Part shown: positions 21,714 to 34,640 of the stretch, piece by piece
How positions within the stretch are numbered: the stretch's first letter is position 1
Layout: every line of letters starts with the position of its first letter
Assembly (NCBI GenBank): GCA_947311845.1
Contig: CAMZMU010000075.1
Span: 17,893,366 to 17,957,365 of the forward strand
Direction of reading: 5' to 3'
DNA length: 64,000 nucleotides
From: Poa pratensis
Taxonomy: Eukaryota > Streptophyta > Magnoliopsida > Poales > Poaceae
Notes under the pieces: generated by a model
Databases searched by the model: none
Told to the model about the DNA's origin: nothing
The model's input: only the letters and a program-made list of their open reading frames with translations
Program-made: the position numbers and the translations under genes

Positions 21714-24370
21714 TTAAGTAGAAGTGGCGCCGTTGGCACACGATGCAAGGTCAGGCAGCGGTGTGTCTTCCTGTTCCAGGAGTCGTAAGGCTTGCTGCAT
21801 GGAAGGTCGGTGTGAACCGTCAGGGAGAGAACACCAGAGGCCCGCGACAAGCACACGCCGCAACTGCTCCCTATCGAAGTTTCCTCCTAACCTCTCATCA
21901 GCCACATCCTCCACCATAAGCGCCGAGACGCCATTGGTTCTATACAGCTCCCAGACTTGCTCCCTGGACTTACGCTTCGCGCACGCAATCTCCAGCAGCA
22001 CGAGCCCAAAGCTGTAGACGTCGGTGCTAGGGTTGAACTTGACATCACCATCTCTTATGCACTGCGGATCCATGTATGCCATTGTCCCCACTGCGGTGGT
22101 CACCAGCGTGGCGTTGTTCTTGCTTGCGATCCTTGATAGCCCGAAGTCGGCGAGCTTGGCGTTGAATTCCTCGTCAAGAAGTATGTTGCCGGGCTTGATA
22201 TCCCTATGCAGGATGTACGGCCGGCAGTCGTGGTGAAGGTAAACAAGAGCGGATCCAATTCCCTTCACTATTTTGTACCTGGCTGGCCATGGCAGGATTG
22301 TATCCTTCTTGTGTAGGTGATGGTCGAGATCGCCCTGTGGCATCAGTTCATAGACAAGGAAGAGCTTGTGATCAATTTGCTTTAGGCAGCACCAACACAT
22401 GAAGCTCCAAGTGCTCCTACTGCAGCAGCACCAACCTTCGAGCCTGACCAGATTCTTGTGCTTGGTCTTGCTAATAGTGTTGAGTTCAGTAAAGAAGTCC
22501 TTTCTTCCTTCACTAGACCCCTTCAATATCTCCTTGATAGCAACATCTTGTTGCTGGCCGTTGTCGACCTTGAAGGATTTCCCCATGTACACTGCGCCGA
22601 ATGCACCCTCTCCAAGCTTCCTCTCAATAGAAAAGTTGTTGGTTGCCTGGGCTAAATCACAGTACCTGTATTGCTTAGGGCCAGCTCCCGCCATAAGGGA
22701 ATTGCGCCCCCGTTTCCACATAAACCATGACAGAATGAACCAAGCCAGGAGTAGGAACACACAAGTTCCCCCAACAATCGCTGCTATACTTAGGCATGTA
22801 CCTGCCAAAGCACGGAAAATGTGAAATAACTAACATAGTATTGCTTAAATTTATACTCTGCTCAAGGTGCACAGGTTCTAATTTAGAAGCAGCTTTGTTT
22901 TCCCAGAGGAATTTAGTAGTAACTTGTTCGCAGTCTCATATGTGATTTCAGACACGAGATGTTAATTATCGCAAGTCCGCCCCCAAACAAGTACCGTAGA
23001 TCACTAATTTGACACATGCTCCTACAATCTTCTACCATTTCTATTCTCCAATCACCCCTTTACTCTTCTGCTAGAGGTCTACCGGTGGCCGTTCACTACA
23101 GGGCAATCACCAAACGAATCTTATCATGTTGTACCCTCTGCTTCCCCTGTTTCTTATACTCTGGACCTGCTGCATTTCTCTCATCAGACAGGCAAATATT
23201 TTTCTGTATGTGATGACCTTTGCCAACAAAACTTAATGTCCTAAACCGACAGCTAATTTTGTATTAAGATCTATGGATTATATGGTGATATTAACAGTGA
23301 TTCATTGTTTTTTTTTGCGAGGAAACAGTAATTCATTGTTATGGTGTAGTGCTCACAAAAGGAGACGAGAGACGATAGAGATAAATTGAAGGCAGTCACA
23401 CTTTGTGCAGTTGTGCTTAGTTTCAGTACTTAGGACAGATCGAGGAAAAAAAAGGGTGTGGAGATCACTGTTTATTTTTTGTGACAGATAAAGTGATAAA
23501 CACATTACCTCTTGATATTGGTTTCTTGGGGGGAGCAAGCGTGGAGTTGAAGGACCATGACAATAACTGATGGAGCTCGACGTTTGCGCCGGTGGATGCA
23601 GAGAACCCCACCGCCACCTCCGGCGGGAGCAGGGACGTAACCGGATCATGCAACTTGGCGCTGACTTCGACTGGCTGTACGGAAGGATCGTCATCGAAGT
23701 GCAGTGTCGCGACCAGCATCCTGGTGCTGCTGTTGAAACTGATGGCCGCCGTCATGGTTCCGCCCAGGGTGGCCACCGTCGTGTTCTCCGAGTTCTTGAC
23801 TGTGCTGAGGTCGATGGCGATGTGGTTGAGGTCCGATGACACGTTATACGTGTACGTGTCGAACTCGACGGCGACAAACCGTTGCTCGCCGTCGGCGGTG
23901 GTCTTGACGGTGCGGTCGATGAGGCCGAGGCCACCGCCGTTCGAGCCCGGCGGTATTACCGATGGATAGCCGGTGAGGAAGAAAGCCATGCCGTCCCCTT
24001 TCATACGCGGTGGTGCGGGGGGCACGATCTTGAAGGAGAACTGCGTGGAGAAGCTCGCCACCTCGTCGGTGGCCTTGTGGTAGAACGGCACCGGGTGAAT
24101 GTACGACAACCGCCCTGTGCAGTCGTGGATGGTTTGGTCCTTGCATGTGAGGTCGACCAGGTTGGTGCCCATGGTCGCGTCGCCCTGGAGAAGGAGGTCG
24201 TTCTGGTCGTACAAGGATTGGCTGGAGAAGTCGAAGCTGAAGGAGATGGGTGAAGCGGCCGCGGCGGCAACATGTCGAGGAGCATCAAGCGGCAAGGAGA
24301 GGAGGAAGTAGCCGGCGTAGAAGAGGAGGAGGAGGAGGAGCTGCGGCGGGCCGCTGCTTGCAGGAAACAT
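21714..24370 (-). CDS. L-type lectin-domain receptor kinase (LecRK, IX-like)
   Basis: Plasma-membrane receptor kinase with an extracellular legume-lectin domain, a class used in immunity and stress sensing. Exon 1 (23509-24370) encodes a leucine-rich signal peptide and the lectin domain: SFSFDFSSQSLYDQNDLLL, MAFFLTGYPSVIPPGSNGG, FVAVEFDTYTYN, VAVGFSASTGA. A 707-bp intron follows. Exon 2 (21714-22801) encodes a membrane helix (IAAIVGGTCVFLLLAWFIL) and a kinase: GEGAFGAVY, catalytic Lys in VAIKEI, HRDIKPGN, DFGLSR. The total is about 650 residues, full length for the family, with no stop or frameshift. Oddity: the APE-type motif reads DPQ where relatives have DPE, so the usual glutamate is Gln. 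The start is the first ATG before the signal peptide. A paralogue lies at the right edge. Confidence 0.92.
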
Positions 24371-24445
24371 AACTCTCTTACTGTGGCTGGCTAGCTAGCG
24401 CGCGGGGTGGGTGTTGTGAGCTTATGCAAAGCCTGATCTAGTGCT

Positions 24446-24459
24446 CCTTATAAATATAC
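24446..24459 (-). promoter_or_regulatory. Probable TATA box of the lectin receptor kinase
   Basis: On the minus strand the sequence reads GTATATTTATAAGG about 80 bp upstream of the ATG at 24370, a normal distance for a grass promoter with a short leader. Confidence 0.5.
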
Positions 24460-25580
24460 TCCGTAGATTGAAGTTGTTCCACGCTGGGACACGACGGACT
24501 GTAATTAATCACGTGGGTGGCTCTCATCCTAACCCCTAACCAGCGTCTGAAGGTAGGCTGGTTGTTGTTGGCATGCATTACCTTTTTTCCGTCCGTACCG
24601 TAATGTTTTCGTTTTGAGACGCCACTTGCACCACTTGTTGCCCTGGAGATGCAGGGAAAGTAATTTTTGTCTATTTTAAAATATTTATAACTTTTGAAAA
24701 AACTATAAGCATGGAAAATCATAACGCCAAATTATTCAACGTATTACGTGCTATACAAAATTGATAAATTTAGAGATCTGAAAATGTATTTACTCAGACA
24801 TGTACATGCGTCATTTTTGCCATTTTGTTTAGCTTTACAAACTATTTCAAATTAGTAAGATTTTACACGTTCATGAGAAACATCGTTGAGAACATTTGGA
24901 ATTTTCTTTTCAGATTATTTTTAAATTTTGATAAATTTAAAATAAATTGATCACTGAAACTCGGTAGTCGGAAATCTCCAGTCAATGTTTGGTTTCTAGA
25001 GTACAAATCCGTGGGCAAGGCCTCCGCAGTGGGCTGGGCAAACGGCCATCCGCCAGCAAAAAGATTGTTTTTATAGAGAAAAGGCTCAAAAGGGCCCTGG
25101 TTTGAAGTTTCCGCAGCACTTGCTTTATGTATCCATTTGCAGTGTGGTGCCTTAATATGTACCCTTCACAGAAAGAGGTGCAGCATGGTCCATTTAATTA
25201 TCATGACATGGGCCTTTAATAATCCTTCGATCCAAGTTTGGTTGTCCCCGATGTTGACAAGTCTTCGTGGTGCGGTTGCCATAGCATTGACGTTGACGAG
25301 CTGCTGCTCTGTCTCACGGCCAAGCTTTCTTTCACACCTTGGAATCTCCTGCTCTTGCCTATGGACACGCCAAAGGAGCGGCATCTCTTTTAGACGTAGT
25401 TGCAACGAAGCCGCCGGTTCACAAAAGTAAAAGACTCTTTCCACCGTTCAGAACCAAAAAAAAATCTTTCGCGGCCGGGTAGACTTGCTTTGTGAAGTCC
25501 AGTCTCTGCCGGTTGGAATCTATTATGTCAATTGTTCCTTTACCAAAGTGGGAAGAAAAAAGTCATATTTTTTTAAATTC
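24460..25580. other. Intergenic, nothing recognised
   Basis: Upstream region of the receptor kinase. AT-rich to about 25000, then mixed. An open stretch on the minus strand at 25166-25444 has no recognisable family, so I do not call it a gene. Confidence 0.5.
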
Positions 25581-25864
25581 TAACGGGTAACCTAAACCGA
25601 TACCAATTTTATCCGTGTTTTGTCCGTTTGAGTCGCCAAACGGACAGGCGTCCGACTCATGTTCGTTATTTTCAGTCTACTAAACACAACGAGGCGACCC
25701 ATTTGGTCCGCTCAGCCATATTTTTGATCATTTTTGTCTCGGCCATTCTATCACATCACATAAATTTTTAAAAATAATTTATTACAATAAAATGAAACAA
25801 ATAGTTCATTAGGTGAATCCACAAATAGTTTTACAAACCAAATAAATAATAAATTGTAGAAATA

Positions 25865-26430
25865 TCAGGAAAATGTAACTACTGATTCCCGTGGTGAACC
25901 CACATATCCTCCACCAAATAATTTTGGAGTTGAGCGTGAGTCTTTTTTCACGCATATCACGATGAAAATCGAGGAAGTGTTGAAATGATGCCACTCTAGA
26001 TGGCTCAACCAATTCACCCTAAAACTGCCATGCTGCGTCATAGACACAGTCATCACACTCATCCTATTCGATCATGGTGTGGATGATCACATAAGCAGTA
26101 ATCACTTCCCATATGGTCTCCTTGCTCCATATTCTAACATGGTGTCGAACAATAGTCCATCGTGATTGGAGCGCACCAAAAGCACGTTCCATATCCTTCC
26201 TATAACTCTCTTGTTGTTTGGCAAACCATTTCTTCTTCTCATCACCTGGATTGGGAATTGTCTTCACAAACGTAGACCATGTAGGATAGATACCATCAGG
26301 TAGATAGTATGACTTGGTGTATTGGTGGCCATTGATCTGATAGCTCACCTCCGGGGCATTGCCATGGGAGAGACTGTTGAACACCGGAGAGCACGAAAGC
26401 ACCTTGGTGTCCTTTTGAGAACCTACCATA
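25865..26430 (-). pseudogene. Harbinger transposase (Plant_tran/ALP1-like DDE), C-terminal fragment
   Basis: Reads as the C-terminal half of the plant Harbinger transposase family: YQINGHQYTKSYYLPDGIYP, KKKWFAKQQESYRKDMERAF, GALQSRWTIVRHHVRIWSKE, then after a stop and a frame change SFQHFLDFHRDMREKRLT. The upstream side is cut at about 26430 by retrotransposon sequence. The N-terminal half is at 34040-34640. Confidence 0.85.
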
Positions 26431-26431
26431 T

Positions 26432-28954
26432 ATGCTGAAGAAAGAGTGCGAAATCCAGAGATCATGCGAAATCCAGAGATCATGTGAATTGCAAAAAATG
26501 TTCTACGACAACTTTGGCATAGAGCCGAAGCCAATTAGCCGAATGTGCCAAAAGCCATATCCAGAATATTTTGACAGCATACCGTACCCCCAAGGTTTCA
26601 AAGTCCCTGATTTTGCTAAATTTAATGGGGTAGACAATAAAACAACTTGGGAGCATGTGAGTCAGTATCTAGCGCAGTTAGGAGAAGCTGGCAATACTGA
26701 TCCTTTAAAAGTGCGCTTATTTCCATTGTCATTAACCGGTACTGCTTTCTCATGGTTTTCTGCATTACCTTATGGTTCTATTCACACTTGGTATCATCTA
26801 GAAAAGAAGTTTCATGAGCACTTTTATACCGGTGATAATGAGCTTAAGTTGTCCCATCTTACATCGGTTAGGAAAAAACGTGACGAATCGGTCACCGATT
26901 ACGTCAAGTGATTTAGAGACACTAAAAACTGGTGTTATAGCTTGGTGATAACTGAAAGGGACATGGCTAATTTAGTGCTTAATGGTTTGAGAACCCACAT
27001 AAAAGAAAAAAATTGAGGGTTTCGAATTTTTAAATGTTAGCCAAGTCTTGCATCGAGCATTGGCTCAAGAAAACCGTGGCAAGGAGGTGAGGGACACACA
27101 TAGATCTAAGTCCGACCGTCCCCATCTCCACATGGTAGATTACAACAGCGAAAATTCGGACGATGAGGCCGATGTATATGTTGTTGAGTTTGTTTGGCCA
27201 TCAAAGGCCAAACCGTATACATGTGAAGCTTTAAAGCCGACTCGCAAGGGTCGGGATGATGATATGGTGTTCAGCTTTGACGTTGGTAAATGTGATAGAA
27301 TTTTTGATGCTATGCTTAAAGATAAGCATATTCGCATTTCTCATGCTTTACCGCCGTTTGATGAGTTAAAACGGCGTGCCTATTGCAAGTATCATAATTC
27401 ATTTTCTCATGCTACTAACGACTGCAATATTTTTCGACGACAGATACAATCGGTCATCAATGATGGACGATTGAGTTTTTCGATATGCAAGTCGATAAGC
27501 AGCCTTTCCCCATGAACGCCATCGAGCTGCAAGGGAAGAAGGTGCTAATTCGGCCAGAGGCGGCTGGATCTGTTAACAAAGCTAATGTCGTTATTGGTGA
27601 GCCAAGGAACAACAAGGACAACGACAAGGCTGCAAGGAGAGAAGTGGTGCTGGACAAGCAAGCCTGGGGCAAGGAGGTGCTGAAGATCACTATCAAGAAC
27701 ACCGCACCCGGGGGGCAAGCACCAGCGCAAGAGGGTATTCGTGCTAAATTCATAAAGCCGAAGAGCCCAGAAGTTGGCAAGTGGAAGAAGAATGAGGTGA
27801 ATGCGCGCTACAAGAAGATCAAACCAACCTTCGACATGTTGCTAAACAAGTACACGCGCCAGGCTGTCGGTTCGTACAACCGGCAATCTCATATGAAGCG
27901 TCCAAGATCGCCTCCAAGGGACAGGTCTCCGAGGCCCGAGAGGTCGTATGGGCAGTGGATGCCTGGGCCCCATGGGGCGACACTTCCCTATGCGCCACGA
28001 TATTACAACGTAGGACAGATGCAACCCCCAATGGCGCCATATGCATTTCATCTGGGGTGGACAGCTCCTCGGAGATCCGTTCACGATAGGATCAGACGCT
28101 CTGTTCACGACCGGTTGGGCAGCAACGCCAATCGGTCATATCATCGCAACGAAGCGTAGAGGGTTTAGCGTCCTACGTCGCCAACAGCGGGCGAGTCAAC
28201 AAGTGCTGGGCAACAGGGACGTGTCACAGACAGGGGCACGTGATCATTGGCACGCATGAGTTGTCGCTCGGGGAACCGGTCGTTGACGGATCGGTTGAAA
28301 ACAGGACAGCGCAACGCGGCGGCAACGAATCTTCCAAAACGGCTGCCGTGGCAGAGAAATCTTCCAAAATAGCCGCCGCAACAGGAGCAAGCAGCGGAAC
28401 AACATCGCCGGGATAGCGGCTCGCCACGGCAGCAAAAACGCGAGAGTCCTGTCGTGGCAGGGAGCGGCAGCAAATCGGCCATTCAGCCGGTTTCATCTAT
28501 GCAACAGCGGAACTCGGCTAGCGATCACGAAGCCAGTAGCAGCCAGACCAAGCCGAGGGATCCAAAGTACACGCAGCCTAAGTGGTGTCCTCACGGGATA
28601 ACCAAAACTCAGAAGAGGAAGTTGCAGCGCATGAGGAACCAGCAGAAGGCGAAACACGATGCAGAGATGTGGAGGGACGAATTCTTAGAAGGGATTCACC
28701 CGGCTCCGTCTCAAATGTGGGTGCGCAAGGCGGTAAAAAAGGCTGCAGATATGGAGGTCACACCAGTTCCTACACCACCTGAGGAAAACGCCGATGTTGA
28801 TACATCGCCTGCGTCCACCGACATGATCACGGCAGCTGATGAGTTGGAGTTGGCAGATAAGCAGGAGAGTGATTTGGAGGTGGAAACCACGCCAGAGGGC
28901 GATGAGGAGATGGTGGACTTTGAGAACACACCCCAGGGGAAGTATGGATATTAA
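26432..28954 (+). pseudogene. Gypsy gag region, degenerate
   Basis: The retrotransposon capsid domain is visible at 26500-26910 (YPQGFKVPDFAKFNG, LFPLSLTGTAFSWFSALPYG, LSHLTSVRKKRDESVTDYVK). Downstream parts are at 27048-27480 (KRRAYCKYHNSFSHATNDCN, zinc-knuckle-like), 27485-28159 (basic, proline-rich) and 28454-28954 (WCPHGITKTQKRKLQRMRNQ). A TGA at 26909 and frame changes near 27016, 27475 and 28160-28450 break it. A tandem 20-bp repeat (GCGAAATCCAGAGATCAT) sits at about 26448-26490, next to the truncation. Confidence 0.85.
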
Positions 28955-28957
28955 CAT

Positions 28958-31900
28958 GGTGTACTACTTGCCCTCTGAGTTTCGTGCTACAGGCGAAGAA
29001 GGAGAGTTGGCGCAGCTGGATTTCGGTCCCAAGAACGCTATCTTTGAGAAGCCACGAGCACCGGTGAATCATTTAAAACCACTGTTTATCAAGGGACACA
29101 TTGATGGATCACCGGTTCCTAGGATGCTTGTTTATGGAGGCGCCGTGGTGAATTTGATGTCGTATTCTGTTTCAATAAGTTGGGGCTAGATGAGGATAAG
29201 TTGATGAAGACCAACATGGTGCTCAACGGATTTGAAGGCAAGGAACGGACCGAGGCCAAATGCATTATGAGCGTTGAGCTCACGGTGGGGAGCAAGACTT
29301 TGGCCACTGCGTTCTTCGTCGCTGAGGTGCAAGGTAACTACAATGTCATACTTGGCCGTGATTGGCTCCACGCGAACCAGTGCGTGCCATCCACATTGCA
29401 CCAGTTCTTAATTCAGTGGGTTGAGGATGAAGTGGAGGTCGTCCATGCGGATAATTCAGCTTCCATTGCTTTGGCTGATTCTTTGGTGGACTGGCAGCAT
29501 CCGAATGCCACCTGTCTGACGGGGCACGATCTTTCAGATTTTGACTTCCTTAGTGCTACAAGGAATGGTTTTATACCTGTCTCTCTAAAGCCGATTGGTG
29601 ATAATCGGCTGTCCCGTTCATAGTCTAATGGATCACAACAAAGAGTGGTTGCATAAGAGGCTCGTCGAATATCGGGCCGTTGGGAACGATATGGGTGAAT
29701 CTATAGAAGAGATAGAAGACATGGACAAGTTGGGACAAGGATTTACGTCGGCCGACCCATTGGAGGAGGTAGACATAGGGGATGGCTCTGTTCCTAGGCC
29801 GACGTTTGTAAACAAAAATTTGAGCGCCGATTATAAAATCGTGTTGATCGGCTTGCTAAAAGAATTTGTTGATTGCTTTGCATGGGAATATCATGAGATG
29901 CCTAGATTAAGCCGAGAGCTAGTTGAGCATCGGTTGCCAATTAAGGCCGGTTTTAGACCTCATAAACAACCGGCTAGGAAATTTGATCCTAATATGTATG
30001 ACCAAATCAAGGAAGAGATCGGTCGTTTGCTTAAAGCTAATTTCATCAGGACTTGCAGGTATGCGGATTGGATTTCCAACATTGTGCCCGTGGAGAAGAA
30101 AGGATCTCCCAAGCTGCGGATCTGCATCGACTTCCGGGACTTGAATAGGGCTACGCCCAAAGATGAGTACCCTATGCCTATAGCTGATATGCTTATTAAC
30201 AATGCTTCTGGTCATAGGATCATCAGTTTTCTTGATGGCAATGCGGGGTACAACCAGATTTTTATGGCCGAAGAGGACGCGTATAAGACGGCTTTTTGTT
30301 GCCCTGGTTTTGTTGGTCTATTCGAGTGGACAGTGATGACCTTCGGCCTGAAGAATGCTAGTGCCACGTATCAGCGGGCGATGAATTTAATATTTCATGA
30401 TTTACTTGGAGTCATACTTGAAGTTTACATCGATGACGCTGTAGTTAAATCGAGTGCTGCTGATCCCCACTTAGCCGATTTGCGTCTAGCATTTGAGAGG
30501 ATGCGGAAGTATGGACTGAAGATGAACCCGTTGAAGTATGCGTTTGGAGTATCGGTTGGGAAGTTCTTGGGCTTTGTTATTCATGAACATGGTATAGAAA
30601 TTGATCCCAAGAAGATAGAAGCAATACAGAAGGTGGAAGCACCAAAATGCAAGAAGGACGTGCAGAAATTCTTGGGCAAAATAAATTATTTGAGGCGGTT
30701 TATAGTGAATCTGTCCGGGAAAGTTAGTGCCTTCACTCCTATTCTTCGGTTGAAATCTGATTGTGAATTTGCCTGGGGGGCAAAGCAGCAAGAAGCGTTC
30801 GAGAATATCAAGCGGTGTTTATCCACCCCTCCGGTGATGAGGGCGCCCAGGCATGGAGAGCCATCTCGGCTGTACATTGCTGCAGAAGACAACGTTATTG
30901 GTGCTGTCTTAACACAAGAAACCGAAGGGAAGGAGCACATTATCACTTATTTGAGCCGGCGTTTATTGGATGCCGAAACAAGGTACACGTTCGTTGAAAA
31001 ATTATGCTTATGCTTATATTATGCTTGCACCAAAGTACGACATTATTTGTTGTCTAGCATATGCACTATAGCTTGCCAAACCGATGTCATAAAATACATG
31101 TTGCATAGGCTGATTTTGAGCGGTAGAATCGGCAAGTGGGCGTATGGTTTAATTGAATATGATTTGGCTTATGAGTCCTTAAAATCTATGAAAGGCCAAA
31201 TTGTTGCTGATTTTATTGTTGAGCATCGGATTGACAATGAGCATGAGATAGATGTTAACCTTGTTTCTCTAGTACCATGGAGACTATACTTTGATGGTTC
31301 AGTTTGTGACGATGGCCAGGGGGTCGGCATTGTCTATATTTCTCCTCATGGTGCTGTTTTTGAGGCCTCGTGTCGCTTAGAGATGGTTGTCGCCATGGGC
31401 GCGACACATGTGGAGGCTTTTGGTGATTCGTTGTTGATAGTGCAACAAGTAAACACAAATTTTCAGTGCATCAACAAATCACTTAATATGTATCTTGATA
31501 AATGCTTAGACATAATTGCTACTTTGGATTATTTCAATATCTCTCATATATCTAGGCAGGATAATAGTGTTGCAAATGATTTAGCACAACAAGCATCTGG
31601 CTATCACGTCAGCCGTGGCGCGTTTCATCGTTCTTATAAGCCGATGCTTGCTTTTGCTGAAATATGTGAAGCCGAATTGACCCCCATTGATTCGGCTGCT
31701 AATGAAGGGTCTAGTGCAGATACACAAGGAGATTGGAGGAGACCTATTGTTGAATACTTGCAGGATCCTAGCAAGAGGACGGACAAGGCTGTTCGGCGGT
31801 TAGTATTCAAATATACATTGCTGGACGATGATTTATATCGCCGAACGGTGGACGGCATTCTCCTGAAGTGTATAGATGAAGATAAAGCGAGAGTTGCCAT

Positions 31901-32992
31901 GGGAGAGGTACACGAAGGTATATGTGGTACACATCAGTCGGCACACAAGATGAAGTGGTTACTACGACGTGCCGGATTTTATTGGCTGACGATGATTAAT
32001 GATTGCTTCAGGTATTATAAGGGGTGTGAGTCCTGTCAGAAGTTCGGGGACATCCAATTGGCACCTGCTGCTATGCTACATCCTATTGTGAAGCCGTGGC
32101 CATTCAGGGGATGGGGATTGGATTTTATTGGCATGATTCATCCTGCGTCCTCAAAAGGGCATCGGTTCGTGTTGGTGGCCACCGATTATTTTACCAAGTG
32201 GTCTGAAGCAATACCTCTCCGGAATATGACACATAAGGAGGTAATCGGATTATAAACGAGCACATTATTCATAGATTCGGTGTGCCACAGACATTGACTA
32301 CAGATCAGGGTACATCATTTATGGCGAAGGAAGTGAAAGAATTCGCCGAATCATATGGTATAAAGATGCTCAATTCATCTCCTTATTATGCCCAAGCCAA
32401 TGGACAGGCCGAATCTAGCAATAAGACATTGATTCGGTTCATCAAGAAGAAGGTCGACGAATATCCGAGGAGGTGGCACGAGGTGCTATCCGAAGCATTG
32501 AGGGCACACAGGATTTCACGGCACGACGTAACCAAGGTAACGCCGTATGAGTTGGTATATGGGCAAGAAGCCATTTTGCCCGTTGAGGTAAATCTGGCTG
32601 CATTGAGAATCGCCAAACAAGATGGTTTATCAGCAGTTGATTTTCACAATTTGATGATGGACAACATCGACGAGGTTGCTGATAAACGTTTGACGACATT
32701 GAAGGACATTGAGAGAGACAAATTATGGGTAGCCAGGGCGTATAACAAGAAGGTGAAGCTGAAAAGTTTTCAGGTTGGTGATCTCATCTGGAAGGTAATC
32801 TTGCCGGTCGGTTCGAAGGACAAGAAATTCGGCAAGTGGTCTCCGAGCTGGGAGGGTCCTTTTAAGATCGTGAGAGTTGTGCCTGGAAACTCATATTTGG
32901 TGGAGTCTACAGATGGAGGCTTGATATTGCCTCAGGCCCTTAATGGACATTACTTGAAGAAATTCTACCCGAGCGTGTGGCAGGAAGCTTAA
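28958..32992 (+). pseudogene. Gypsy pol: protease, reverse transcriptase, RNase H, integrase, degenerate
   Basis: Protease-like region at 28960-29620; the active-site aspartate position reads Tyr (LVYGGA). A long open stretch at 29595-32255 holds reverse transcriptase (FRDLNRATPKDEYPMP, FLDGNAGYNQI, catalytic YIDD), RNase H and the start of integrase (HH-CC type GCESCQKF, WGLDFIGMI). A frame change near 32255 separates it from the integrase remainder at 32282-32992 (LTTDQGTSF, YYAQANGQAESSNKTL). The defects are fixed in this copy, so it cannot support its own transposition. Confidence 0.9.
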
Positions 32993-33123
32993 TCACGCAA
33001 ATGGCCGATGAAATATTATCGCCCTAAGAACATATGGCCGATGGAGTGTTGATATCGTCCTTAGAACAATAAAGGTGCAAGTTATTTTTTGGCACGCTAG
33101 CTTTGCCAAAAAACAGGGGGGCA

Positions 33124-34036
33124 TGTGTTCACGACCGATTTTGACTTACAAAGAGGTATCATCAAGACTATCTCAGATGAAAATATAATGTAAATGAAAG
33201 TTGTGTGTATCATCGAGACAACCAACTTTGGTTTTTGGATCATCTCAATCCGAGGTCATATGCAACTTGTGGAGCCAAAATACTGTGGGAGTCTTACCCT
33301 AGACATGGTCTGTCCTTGGGCACGCACAATGGGGTGCTGGGTGCAGGCAAGGCCGTAGGCAGGTCGCCATACCACAGACACCGTCTGCCCTCGGGTGCGA
33401 GCTGTGTGGAAAGGCTAAAAACAAATCGAATGACTTCCGACTGAATTTAACGGGTCCAGATGAAGTCAAATGGAAAAACGTATAAAATAAAGTTCTTTGT
33501 TTTTTCGAGGCGAACAACTTCTCTTTTTACAAAATTTTCATCCGAGGTGGGTAACTGCCTCAAAAATGACCCGGAAGGTGCAGACCGAACAGTTTTGGAA
33601 GGTTCGGGTCAGACCATCCGAATTGGATCCAAATTAGGGTTTTGAACGTGAATCCAAGCCTTTTTCTTGCACGGGAAGTCCAGCCGCCCTTATATACAAG
33701 GGTGCCGACCGATTGAAGAACACACAATCGTTAAACACAAAAGCAATCTACTATTGTCTACTTTCGCATCATCTTCTACCTCTGTCATTGCTTTCGTTCA
33801 TCGATGTTCTTCATCAAGGAGAATTTCGATCTGCGAGCCCAAGGTCGACGCGAAGTGACCTAGGGCAGCCCATCACCGCCGTGCGTCTAGACGGGGTCCT
33901 TCCCAGGGGTGTCGGGTTCCAAAAGTGCCCACCGGATTGTCTTGCGTATCGCGCTTTCAGCGAGCCTCCCGCGGAGTGAGTTGCGGAGCATCTCCCTCGG
34001 CGCCGTGGGTACACGTGACGTGTTCGTGTGTCAACA
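33124..34036 (+). repeat. 3' LTR of the gypsy element
   Basis: Starts TGTGTTCACGACCG directly after the polypurine tract and ends TGTGTCAACA. It is 913 bp, with a TATATA box near 33691. Immediately after it the Harbinger transposase coding sequence resumes on the minus strand. Confidence 0.85.
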
Positions 34037-34640
34037 ACATGAAAGTCTCTGAACTCGTTGATTGACAAGAGCCAGGTTGTGTCCTCAACAGTGGGCTCGC
34101 TCAAATACTCTGGGCCAAGGACCTAAACCACAACCTTGCAAAACTTGTACATTGCTTCTAGCCATGTGAACTCACTCATCTGCACATACTCGTCCACAAG
34201 ATCACCGACAACTCCATATGCAAGCATCCGAATAGTTGCATTGCATTTTTTGTAAGAGAAGAAGCCAAGCGTACCAACAACATCTTTCTTGCATATAAAA
34301 TAATCATCATAGTGCATCATTCCCAATCGGATATGGTTGAACAATGATCTCTTCATCCATAAGCGGCGCCAGAAAATTTTGGGAGGGTATGTTGGTATGC
34401 GAGAAAAGTAGTCGTCGTACTAGACGTGGCCAGCTGATCTGTTGCGGTTCAAGGCTGGAGCACAACCCGTCAACGACAGTCTGAACAATGGCCGCTGCCT
34501 CGCTATGTATTCATTGACAACAAGGGTGTTAACGAGGACAATACTCTCATCACCGGACAAATCGTCGGATGACGACGAGTGCATGCATGAGGATGTTCTT
34601 GTAAAAGTATTCATTGGAGCTATCCATGACGGATTCCTAC
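34037..34640 (-). pseudogene. Harbinger transposase, N-terminal fragment
   Basis: N-terminal half of the same gene as 25865-26430. In order: FRLSLTGCAPALNRNRSAGH, then MKRSLFNHIRLGMMHYDDYF, RMLAYGVVGDLVDEYVQMSE, EAMYKFCKVVV, a TAG stop, SEPTVEDTTWLLSINEFRDF. It is cut at 34037 by the LTR. The part that should join the halves (including GSIDCMHW-type sequence) is missing from both sides. Confidence 0.85.

Larger units (their letters stand above)
26432..34036 (+). mobile_element. Ty3/gypsy retrotransposon lacking its 5' LTR
   Basis: Plus-oriented gag, protease, reverse transcriptase, RNase H and integrase are followed by a polypurine tract (CCAAAAAACAGGGGGGCA, about 33106-33123) and one LTR. 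No LTR precedes gag: gag-like sequence begins within about 70 bp of the interrupted Harbinger gene. The element order (RT-RH-IN) is that of gypsy. All reading frames are damaged. Confidence 0.9.

Noticed and set aside
23465..24370. Reading the lectin exon as a stand-alone 301-residue secreted lectin
   Set aside because: The frame past 23509 reads intron sequence; a GTAATG donor there joins in phase to the membrane helix and kinase exon at 22801.
25166..25444. Minus-strand 92-codon frame between the lectin kinase and the Harbinger element
   Set aside because: No domain, no splice partners and no promoter seen; could be chance or an old relic.
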